Source of the DNA: Chloroflexota bacterium
Lineage (GTDB): Bacteria; Chloroflexota; Limnocylindria; Limnocylindrales; CSP1-4
NCBI GenBank assembly: GCA_021790375.1
Contig: JAJYEB010000038.1
Span: 1 to 10,370 of the forward strand
DNA length: 10,370 nucleotides
Reading direction: 5' to 3'
In this document: positions 1 through 7,000 of the stretch, piece by piece
How the letters are laid out: each line of letters starts with the position of its first letter
Numbering within the stretch: the stretch's first letter is position 1
Notes under the pieces: generated by a model
What the model was told of the DNA's origin: nothing
Databases searched by the model: none
What the model saw: the letters and a program-made list of their open reading frames with translations, nothing else
Position numbers and translations under genes: made by a program

Positions 1-434
1 TCCGATCTCTGGCGCCCCGGAAGCGGACCATGCACACGCTGACGCCGGGCATGCTCTTCCGGGACGGCCGGCCGTGGATCGTCCACGGGTCGATGGGCGG
101 CGAGATCCAGCCGCAGGTCTTCGCCCAGTTCGTGTCGGCGGTGGTGGACGGGGAGCGGGCGATCGCCGACGCGGTCGCCGCGCCGAGGTTCGCCGCCGAC
201 GCCGACCGGCACTACGCGCCTCCGGCGGTCACGCGGCTGGAGGGCGGCATGCTCCGGGAGGTCGGCGAGGTCCTGGCCGCGATGGGCCACGGGGTGGCCT
301 GGTCCGTCCCGTTCGCCAGCGCGTTCGGGCACGAGCATGCGATCGAGATCCTTCGCGATCCCGGCGCGGACCTCCCGGATTCCTTCGCCGCCACCGCCGA
401 TCCGCGCTCCGAGGGACTGCCCGGGGCCTGGTGA
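1..434 (+). CDS. Gamma-glutamyltransferase, C-terminal part (partial at left edge)
   Basis: This is the end of the small (catalytic) subunit of a gamma-glutamyltransferase/cephalosporin acylase-type Ntn hydrolase, which transfers or hydrolyses gamma-glutamyl groups of glutathione and related compounds. The frame is open to the left edge, with the first full codon at base 3, so the ATG at base 30 is internal. Visible family features are a PRKRTMHTLTPGM stretch, then FRDGRPWIVHGSMGGEIQPQ. The latter corresponds to the conserved DG-P-GS-GG segment that forms the oxyanion hole and substrate pocket. Next come an AAPRF motif and a C-terminal ATADPRSEGLPGAW, typical of the family's closing D-R-G-A region. 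The catalytic Thr of the self-processing site lies upstream of the window. The SMGGE-QPQ variant resembles the YwrD-like branch more than the E. coli GGT (SPGGS). Family call is secure; substrate is unknown. Confidence 0.9.
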   Translation, partial: RSLAPRKRTMHTLTPGMLFRDGRPWIVHGSMGGEIQPQVFAQFVSAVVDGERAIADAVAAPRFAADADRHYAPPAVTRLEGGMLREVGEVLAAMGHGVAWSVPFASAFGHEHAIEILRDPGADLPDSFAATADPRSEGLPGAW

Positions 435-456
435 GGGGCAGCCGGCGGTGCCTCGC

Positions 457-462
457 TATACT
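457..462 (+). promoter_or_regulatory. Candidate -10 element (TATACT) for the small zinc-ribbon-like gene
   Basis: TATACT is a 5/6 match to the sigma-A/sigma-70 -10 consensus and stands out in very GC-rich sequence. It lies in the 132-bp gap after the gamma-glutamyltransferase stop. It would give a 5' leader of roughly 95-100 nt for the gene starting at 567. No convincing -35 is visible at 16-18 bp spacing. The rest of the gap shows nothing else. Confidence 0.4.
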
Positions 463-550
463 TCCGGTCGGCCGGTCGCGCCGCGCTCACAACCTCCGCG
501 GCTGGCCATCCAGTCGCGTCGGCCCGGCTGCGGTTGCGCCCGCGGAACCC

Positions 551-556
551 GGAGGA
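551..556 (+). promoter_or_regulatory. Shine-Dalgarno site (GGAGGA) that decides the GTG start at 567
   Basis: GGAGGA sits 10 nt before the GTG at 567, slightly long but usable spacing. It lies inside the reading frame that would result from the more upstream TTG at 534, so the downstream GTG is the better start. Confidence 0.6.
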
Positions 557-566
557 AACCAGTCGC

Positions 567-845
567 GTGAGCTCGAACATCGCGCAGAACTACCCGTACT
601 CGCGAGAGACCGAGCCGGAGCGCGCGGCCGCCGTCGAGCGCGCGTACCAGGCGTTTGAGGGTCTCCGCGACCGCGCGGCCGGGGAGCTGACCCCCTTCCC
701 GCCGGCCGCGCCCGGGGAGCTCTGGTGGGTGTGGGCGTGCCCGGACGACGGTGGCGCCGGCCGGCTGCACGCGGCGGGGTACGCGAGGGAGCGCCGCGCG
801 CTCTACACCGTGTGCGATGGCTGCGGGAGGACGTTCCTCCGCTGA
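567..845 (+). CDS. Small Cys-containing protein with a zinc-ribbon-like C-terminus, function unknown
   Basis: A 92-residue protein that I do not recognise as a named family. The N-terminal half (about residues 14-42) is charged, Ala-rich and probably helical. It is followed by a Pro-rich linker (FPPAAPG) and a Trp-rich WWVWACP segment. The C-terminus is TVCDGCGRTF, a classic zinc-knuckle CxxC (C83, C86). Only one other cysteine is present (C58, in CPDD). The first knuckle therefore lacks its second Cys, and His68 could be the fourth ligand (C-x9-H-x14-C-x2-C). The GTG start is chosen because GGAGGA lies upstream. A TTG at 534 would add 11 residues. It stands alone after the gamma-glutamyltransferase gene and ends 2 bp from the end of the convergent peptidase gene. 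Composition is typical for the window. Reality as a gene is likely; function is unknown, and a nucleic-acid or protein-binding adaptor would be a guess. Confidence 0.7.
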   Translation: MSSNIAQNYPYSRETEPERAAAVERAYQAFEGLRDRAAGELTPFPPAAPGELWWVWACPDDGGAGRLHAAGYARERRALYTVCDGCGRTFLR

Positions 846-847
846 CC

Positions 848-2116
848 TCAGACCGCGCCGCCGCCGATCGCGAGCAGGAGTGCCGCGAACAGGGTGACGC
901 GCGGCACGATCGAATCGACCTCCACGTACTCGTCGGGCGAGTGATCCAGCCCGCCCACGGGCCCCAGGCCGTCCAGCGACGGGACGCCGGCACCCGCCGT
1001 CGTGTTGGCGTCCGACGCTCCGCCGGTCGCCGCATCATGCAGCTCGAACCCCAGTCCTGCCGCGATCTCGACCGCGGCATCGACCAGCGCGGCCGCCGCG
1101 GGGAGCCGCTCCATGGGCCAGTGGCGCCCCCGTTCCTCGACCTCGCAGGTCACGTCCGGGACCGTCGAGCCGGCCGCGATCTCGCGCACCGCTGCGTTCG
1201 CCGCCTCGAGGTTGGCGCGGGAGGTCGCGCGGAGGTCCACCTCGAGGACGGCCTCGTCGGGCACCACGTTGGGGCGGGTGCCGCCGTGGACCACCCCCAC
1301 GTTGCACGTCACGCCCGGCCAGCGGCCGTTCAGCGCGTGCAGCGCGATCGTCTTGTGGGCCGCCTCGAGGATTGCGCTCCTCCCCTTCTCCGGCTCGACG
1401 CCCGCGTGCGCCGCTCGCCCGTGCACGAGCAGTGCCACCGACTGGTTGCCCTTGCGGGCGCTCACGATGTCACCGTTGGCGCGCGCGCACTCCAGGACCA
1501 GCGCCACGTCGTGCTCGGGGGCCAGTGCCCGGATCACGGGGGTGCTCACGGGCGACCCGACCTCCTCGTCGGGATTCGCGACGAAGGTGACCCGGTCGAA
1601 CGGCAGCCACGGCAGCCGGGCTCGTCCGCGGCCGTCTGAGTGGCCGTCCCCACGCTCGCCGCCGTCGCCATCCGTGTCCGTCGGCAGGCCCCCGAGGGGG
1701 GTTGCCCGCAGCGCGCGGAGCGCGTAGAGCCCGGCCAGCAGTCCCGACTTCATGTCGCAGACACCGGGACCGTACGCGCGGCCCCCGGCGATCCGGAAGG
1801 GCCGTTCGCGGGCAGTGCCCGGCTCGAACACGGTGTCCAGGTGGCCGATCACCAGCGCACGTGCCGTCCCGACCCCGTGAAGCGTGCCGATCACGGTGTC
1901 GCCCATATCCGCGTTGGGGAGCAGCTGGACGCTGGCGCCGAGGCGGCGCAGCGCCTCCGCGGTCCACCGGCCGACCAGGTCCACGCCCTCCTTGGTGTAG
2001 GAGCCGCAGTCGACATCGACCAGCCTGGCGAGGTCCGCGAGATAGTCGGGAAGCGACGCGTCCACCTGCGCCCGCAGCCGGGTGAGATGCGCGCCGGGAA
2101 CGGTGGCGATCTGCAT
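848..2116 (-). CDS. M20 family metallopeptidase, glutamate carboxypeptidase (CPG2)-like
   Basis: A 422-residue di-zinc amidohydrolase of the M20 family that removes a C-terminal residue, often glutamate, from peptides, folates or N-acyl amino acids. All metal and catalytic positions known from carboxypeptidase G2 can be placed. They are H92 in GHLDTVF, bridging D121 in GPGVCDMKSG, catalytic E184 and ligand E185 in NPDEEVGS, E209 in VLECA and H392 in GGLDHSPDEY. The dimerisation/lid domain is marked by HGRAAHAGVEPEKGRSA (from about residue 232) and the return to the catalytic domain by GGASDANTTAG. An unusual Gly/Asp-rich insertion of about 30 residues (144-173) precedes the EE motif. No signal peptide is evident, so it is probably cytoplasmic. 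The ATG at 2116 has no Shine-Dalgarno but a TAGACT hexamer 6 nt upstream, suggesting leaderless translation. Exact substrate cannot be told. Confidence 0.93.
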   Translation of the reverse strand: MQIATVPGAHLTRLRAQVDASLPDYLADLARLVDVDCGSYTKEGVDLVGRWTAEALRRLGASVQLLPNADMGDTVIGTLHGVGTARALVIGHLDTVFEPGTARERPFRIAGGRAYGPGVCDMKSGLLAGLYALRALRATPLGGLPTDTDGDGGERGDGHSDGRGRARLPWLPFDRVTFVANPDEEVGSPVSTPVIRALAPEHDVALVLECARANGDIVSARKGNQSVALLVHGRAAHAGVEPEKGRSAILEAAHKTIALHALNGRWPGVTCNVGVVHGGTRPNVVPDEAVLEVDLRATSRANLEAANAAVREIAAGSTVPDVTCEVEERGRHWPMERLPAAAALVDAAVEIAAGLGFELHDAATGGASDANTTAGAGVPSLDGLGPVGGLDHSPDEYVEVDSIVPRVTLFAALLLAIGGGAV

Positions 2117-2122
2117 CCGGGC

Positions 2123-2128
2123 AGTCTA
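2123..2128 (-). promoter_or_regulatory. Candidate -10 element (TAGACT), leaderless promoter of the M20 peptidase
   Basis: On the minus strand TAGACT (TANNNT type) is followed by exactly six bases (GCCCGG) and then the ATG of the peptidase. Transcription would begin at or next to the start codon. There is no Shine-Dalgarno in this stretch, which supports a leaderless mRNA. No -35 match is seen. Confidence 0.5.
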
Positions 2129-2154
2129 CGGGAGCGACGGGACGGGCGGCGCGT

Positions 2155-2160
2155 TACCAT
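2155..2160 (+). promoter_or_regulatory. Candidate -10 element (TACCAT) for the GT87-like gene
   Basis: TACCAT (4/6 match, TANNAT) lies in the 89-bp divergent gap between the peptidase and glycosyltransferase genes, about 45 bp before the GTG at 2206. It is one of only two AT-containing hexamers in this gap; the other is the TAGACT of the opposite strand. The call is weak, and no -35 is visible. Confidence 0.25.
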
Positions 2161-2205
2161 CGGCGCGGCCCGGCAGCCGGATCGAGGAGCGGCGGGCAAC
2201 TGGAC

Positions 2206-3165
2206 GTGAGCGTGAACGTGACCACGGAGCACCCTCTCGTCGGTCGACTGGCCCGGCCGACCCGCCGTCGAGCCGGTGTGTACGGCCGTGGCTTCCGCCG
2301 GGAGCTGTCCCGCCTGCGCGACCGCCGGCGGCTGCTCGCCATCCTGCTGCTCGGCATCACCGGCGGGCTGCTGGTCACGTTCCTGGTGGCCCGCGGGGAG
2401 GCGGCCGGTGCCGACGCGCGCGCCTACTGGGCCGGGGTCCGGATCTGGCTGGGGGGCGGCGATCCGTATCACCCGGGCGGCGTGTTCCTGCCCTACGTGT
2501 ATGCCCCGTGGATGCTGCCGCTCTTCCTGCCGTGGGCCCTGCTCCCCTGGAACGTGGCCTGGGTGGTCTGGCGCGGGGCCAACGTCCTGCTGTTCCTGTG
2601 GTCGGCCGAGTGGGCCTACCGCCGACGCCCGCTCGCGACGGCGGTCGCGATCGTCGTGCTGCTGCTCCCGCTGGCCGCCACGTTCGACACCGGCAACGTC
2701 ACGCTGCTGCTGACGCTGGCGGTGTGGCTGGCACAGTTCAGCGGGCCGCGGGTGGGGGGAGCCCTCTGGGCGCTCGGCGCAAGCATGAAGTGGTTCCCCG
2801 CCGTGCTGTTCGTGTTCCTCCCGCCGCGCGCGCGCGCCTGGGGCCTCGCGGTCGGCGCGCTTGCGGTGGTGCTTGCCCTCGCCACCTGGCCCGAGACGCT
2901 CGTCCAGATCGACACCGCCATCAACTTCCCGCGGCCGCTGCGGCTGGACTACGTGCTGATCTTCTGGGCGGCGATCCCCTGGCTGTGGCGGCACGAGGAC
3001 CCGCTCTGGTGGGCCAACCGCCGCGAGCTGCCGACGGCGCTCCGGGCGGCGAAGACGCGGGCCGTGGACGCATGGCAGGGGTTCAGGCGCGATCCGGAGG
3101 CGGCCCGCGAGCAGGCGCGCCGCGGGATCGGCGCCCGGCTACGCGCCTTCTTCGGCCTCGCCTGA
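2206..3165 (+). CDS. GT87/DUF2029-like polyprenyl-sugar-dependent membrane glycosyltransferase
   Basis: A 319-residue integral membrane protein with features of the GT-C family GT87 (DUF2029), whose characterised members are mannosyltransferases using polyprenyl-phosphate sugars. A basic N-terminal tail of about 42 residues precedes TM1 (about 43-62). Then comes the extracytoplasmic loop with the family signature ADARAYW (candidate catalytic Asp70), GGGDPY and YVYAPW-LPLFLPW. About seven more hydrophobic segments follow (roughly 96-112, 115-134, 143-162, 164-178, 183-206, 211-228, 247-262), including DTGNVTLLLTLAVWLA and GASMKWFPAVLFVFL, both typical of the family. The last 55 residues are Arg-rich and probably cytoplasmic. 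It is shorter than usual GT87 proteins (about 400 residues). Three in-frame GTGs (2206, 2212, 2218) make the start uncertain; the nearest GAGGAG is 16 nt before the first. The 3' end overlaps the convergent nei2 gene by 27 bp. Confidence 0.75.
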   Translation: MSVNVTTEHPLVGRLARPTRRRAGVYGRGFRRELSRLRDRRRLLAILLLGITGGLLVTFLVARGEAAGADARAYWAGVRIWLGGGDPYHPGGVFLPYVYAPWMLPLFLPWALLPWNVAWVVWRGANVLLFLWSAEWAYRRRPLATAVAIVVLLLPLAATFDTGNVTLLLTLAVWLAQFSGPRVGGALWALGASMKWFPAVLFVFLPPRARAWGLAVGALAVVLALATWPETLVQIDTAINFPRPLRLDYVLIFWAAIPWLWRHEDPLWWANRRELPTALRAAKTRAVDAWQGFRRDPEAAREQARRGIGARLRAFFGLA

Positions 3166-4059
3166 GCCATCCGGTCGGGCCGTCGGCGGCTGGCACGCGG
3201 GGCACCAGTACACGCGGCGCGCGAGGGCCCCGGTTGCGCGGCTGCGGATGAGCGCCCCACACCGGCGGCAGGGCCGGCCCGCGCGCCCGTAGACCCAGAG
3301 GCGCTCGCCACGGGGACGCCGTGCGACGAACGACGCGGGCAGGACCCCCGCTCCGCCCGGTTCCCCGGATCCGCCGTACCCGCCGGACGCGCCGCCGGGC
3401 CCCTCCCCGGTCGTCGTGCGGAACGGGCTCCCGGTGTTCGCCGCCAGCAGCCGGCGCGCCGTCTCCAGGAGGCGACGGAGCGTGTCGTCATCGAGCGTGC
3501 TCACCGCCGCGAACGGGTCGACGCGCTCGACGAAGCAGACCTCGCTGCGGTACACGTTCCCGATCCCGGCCTGTGCGAGCTGGTCGAGGAGCACATCGCC
3601 CACCGGCACGGCCGCGCGCTCCGGAGCGCGCTGCCGCCGCAGCACCTCGTCCAGGTCGGGTTCCGGATCGAGGAGATCGGGCCCCAGGCGCGAGAGGACC
3701 GGGTGGATCGCCAGCGCCCGCGTCTCCACCAGCTCCACGGTGGGCGCCGCGAAGCAGACCGCCTCCGCCCCCGGCGTTCCCAGCACCACGACCGCGTCGC
3801 GCGCGCTCCGGCGCCACGGCTCCCCTGCCCGGTACCGGTGCCACGACCCGTGCATGCCCAGGTGGGTGTGCAGCGTCAGTCCCCCGCTGAACTCGATCAG
3901 GAGGTGCTTGCCGCGGGCCTCCACCCGCTCCACGGTCCGACCGACCAGCAGCTCGAGGCGGGGTCCACCCGGACGACCGCGCGCGGCCCGGATCTCCTGC
4001 CCCGCCAGCACCGCGCGCAGCACCTCCGCGGTGCGACGCAGGGTGTCGCCCTCCGGCAT
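3139..4059 (-). CDS. Nei2/Fpg-family DNA glycosylase-AP lyase (endonuclease VIII-like)
   Basis: A 306-residue bifunctional base-excision-repair enzyme that removes oxidised bases and cleaves the abasic site. The protein begins MPEGDT. After Met removal Pro2 is the Schiff-base nucleophile and Glu3 the proton donor, and the D-T that follows points to the Nei/Nei2 branch rather than MutM. Other marks are beta-hairpin Lys51 in ARGKHLLIEF, HTHLGMHGSW (64-73), the helix-two-turn-helix segment LAQAGIGNVYRSE (161-173, with Asn168) and a C-terminal zinc finger with C264, C267, C286 and C289. A Gly-rich insertion (about 218-238) sits between the H2TH domain and the zinc finger. The frame is open far upstream, but MPEGDT fixes the start. 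It lies 10 nt after the lhr stop, so the two are probably one transcript. There is no strong Shine-Dalgarno, so translational coupling is likely. The tail overlaps the GT87-like gene by 27 bp. Confidence 0.94.
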   Translation of the reverse strand: MPEGDTLRRTAEVLRAVLAGQEIRAARGRPGGPRLELLVGRTVERVEARGKHLLIEFSGGLTLHTHLGMHGSWHRYRAGEPWRRSARDAVVVLGTPGAEAVCFAAPTVELVETRALAIHPVLSRLGPDLLDPEPDLDEVLRRQRAPERAAVPVGDVLLDQLAQAGIGNVYRSEVCFVERVDPFAAVSTLDDDTLRRLLETARRLLAANTGSPFRTTTGEGPGGASGGYGGSGEPGGAGVLPASFVARRPRGERLWVYGRAGRPCRRCGALIRSRATGALARRVYWCPACQPPTARPDGSGEAEEGA

Positions 4060-4069
4060 CCGCGTCGAC

Positions 4070-7000
4070 TCAGCCGCTGCCGCGCCCGGCGGTGGCGTCC
4101 TGCCAGCCTGCGAGCGGCCCCCGGAATCCGCCCGCCACCTGCCACCCGCGGTAACCCCGCCGGAACCCGGCGGCCTCGAGCGCGGCACCGTGCGGGGAGA
4201 GGGCGGCATCCTCGCCGTCGATGCGGGCGACCTGCAGCGAGCGGAGCCGTCCGTCCGACACCAGGCCGGCGAGGGCGCGCAGCGCCGCCTCGGCCGCGCC
4301 GGGCCGGTCGAACGCCGGCAGCGTGCGCAGCGAGCGCCCGCCGCGCTCGAGGAACACCGCGGGCTCGCCGTCGAGCAGCACCACCTGGGCGCCGGCCACA
4401 CGGGCCAGCGCGGCGTGGGCCGCGCCGGGGCGCTGTGGCCAGGGCAGCACCGCCCCGTATGGCTGGGCGGGATCGGCGGCCGCGAGCACCAGGACCGCGG
4501 CGTCATCGGGATCCGCGCCGGGTGGCCTCCGGGCGGCCCGAAGCCGTTCGACCGCTCCCGGCAGCGCGAACTGCGCGCCGCCGAGCCGCTCCACGAAGTA
4601 CCCCCGGCGCACCCGACCCCGCTCTTCGAGCTCGCGCAGGATCGGGTAGACCGCGGCGAACCCGCCCGCCACGCCCTCGGCCAGCACGCCGTCCCGGGTC
4701 ACGATGCCCTGCCGTTCCAGGAGCGCAAGCGCCATCGCGTGGAGACGGGCCGTTGGCGACAGGTCGCCGCCGGCAGAGCCTCCCGCGGCGCGCCCGTCCC
4801 GGACCAGCGACCAGCGGCCGGCGGCCTCCGGCGGCACCAGCCGGACGCCCCGGCGCGGCCCTCCCCCTCCGGCCGGGCGGCGCCAGCGGAGCGCCCGCAG
4901 CGGCGCGAACGTGTCGTTGGTGACCACGCCGGCCCAGGCGAGATCCCAGAGCGCATCGAGCGTCGCGCGCTCCGGGGGCACCGGCTCGTCCAGCGCACCG
5001 GCGGCGTCGTGCGCGGCGATCAGCAGGTCCCGGTAGAAGGACGCACCGCGGGCCTGCAGGTGCGCCACGAGCGCCTCGCGCAGCCACGCCGGCCCCAGCG
5101 TGGCCGATCCCGCGGCCACCACGTCCGTGCCGCCACCGGCCACCGGGTCGAGCAACAGCTCCAGCCGCTCGGGCCGGCAGAGCGCGATCCGCCCGTCGTC
5201 CGGACCGAGGCGCCCGTGCCCGACCCACGCGACCTCGCCGGCCGCTCCCAGTTCGTCGAGCAGCCGCGGCGCGTACCCCGGCACGCGGGCCGCCAGGACA
5301 TCCCGTTCCAGGATGCTCGCCGGGATCGCCAGTCCCTCGAGCTGGGCCACCACCTCCACCAGCCGCTCGATGCCGCCGGCGCCGCTCCGGCCGATCCCGT
5401 GCCAGCCGGGCAGGAACCGTGCGAGCGCGGTCGCCTCGACCGGCTCGATCTCCCGCCGCAGTCGCGCCAGTGAGCGCCGCCGGAGCACCCGGAGCACCTC
5501 CGCGTCGCACCACTCGCGGTCCCACCCGCCCGGCCGGAACTCGCCGCGCAGGATCCCGCCACGCTCCAGCAACCGCTCGAGCGCGCGCTCCACCGCGAGC
5601 GATGGCGCACCCCAGCGCTCGGCGGGCTGGCCGGGCGAGAACGGGCCGTGCGTGCGTGCCCACCGGCGGAGCAGGGTCTCGAGCGCATCGGGCACCTCCG
5701 CCAGGAAGGTCGTGGGGATCCCCGGCGGGAGCGCGACACCGAGGGCGTCCCGGAAGAGCCCCGCGTCCTCGACGGCGATCCAGCGCGCCTCGCCGCCCGC
5801 CCGGACCTGCACCGCCCGTCGCTCACGCTCCAGGATCCCCAGCCACGCTTCGGCCCTGGCGGCCCGTGCCGCCGCGTCCTCGCCCGCGAGCCTGGCGGCC
5901 ACCTCGGGACCGGACAGGTCGCCGAGCCGGCGAAGCATGTCGTGCACCTGGTCCGGCGAAACCGGCTGCCGCGCACCCGCGAGCGCCTGCAGCTCGAGCT
6001 CCAGCTCGGCGAGCGCGTCCCGGTCGAGCAGTTCGCGCAGCTCCTCCGCGCCGAGCAGGTCGCGCAGGAGGTCACGGTCGAGCGACAGCGCCTGGGCCCG
6101 CCGGTCGACCAGCGGGGCATCGCCCTCGTACATGTAGGCGGCCACGTAGTCGAAGAGCAGCGAGCTCGCGAACGGCGACGCGCGGGATGTCTCGACGTGG
6201 CGCACCTCGATCTCCCGCCGCTCGACCTCGGCGAGGATCGCGCGCAACGCGGGAAGATCGAAGACATCGCGGAGACACTCGCGGTACGTCTCGAGCACGA
6301 TCGGGAACGACCCGTGCCTGGAGGCCACCTCCAGCAGCTGGGCCGCGCGCTGGCGCATCTGCCAGAGCGGCCGCCGCTGCCCTCCACGGACCCGGGGGAG
6401 CAGCAGCGCCCGGGCCGCGTTCTCCCGGAACCGCGAGGCAAAGAGCGCCGAGGAGCCCAGCGCCGCCACCACCGCTTCCTCGATCTCGTCGGGTGACCCG
6501 AAGATCGCGCCGTGGAGTGCGTCCGAGCCTCGCTCGTCGGGCCAGTCGTCCGTCTCCCGCCCCGCCACGGGAGCCTCGGTCGCCGGGACACGCAGCACGA
6601 TCCCGTCGTCCGACCACAGCGCCCGCACGTCCACGCCGAGCCTGGCCCGCAGGCGCGCCTCGACCGCCAGCGCCCACGGCGCATGGACCCGTCCCCCGAA
6701 CGGCGTGAGGACGCACACTCGCCAGTCCCCGAGTTCGTCGCGGAAGCGCTCCACGACGACCGTGCGATCGGTCGGCACCGCCGAGGCGTCGGCCTGGTCG
6801 TCCAGGTAGGCCAGCAGGTTCTCGCCCGCCAGCCGGTCCAGGTCGTGTTCGGCGACCAGCCGGTCGAGGGCGTGCCCCCGTCCTCGCCGTCCCCGCGATT
6901 CCGTGACCATCCGCCGCACGAACGCGCCCAGCTCGCGGCCCAGCTCGACGGGACGCCCGGGGCCATCGCCCTTCCAGAACGGGACCTTGCCGGGCTGCCC

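Noticed and set aside
4060..4506. N-terminal extension of nei2 into the lhr coding region
   Set aside because: The family start MPEGDT, whose Pro2 must be the free N-terminus for catalysis, is at 4059; the upstream frame overlaps lhr.
3416..5473. Plus-strand open frame (685 codons) opposite nei2 and the end of lhr
   Set aside because: Antisense to two genes with intact catalytic motifs; composition is typical of a shadow frame and no start signal is seen.
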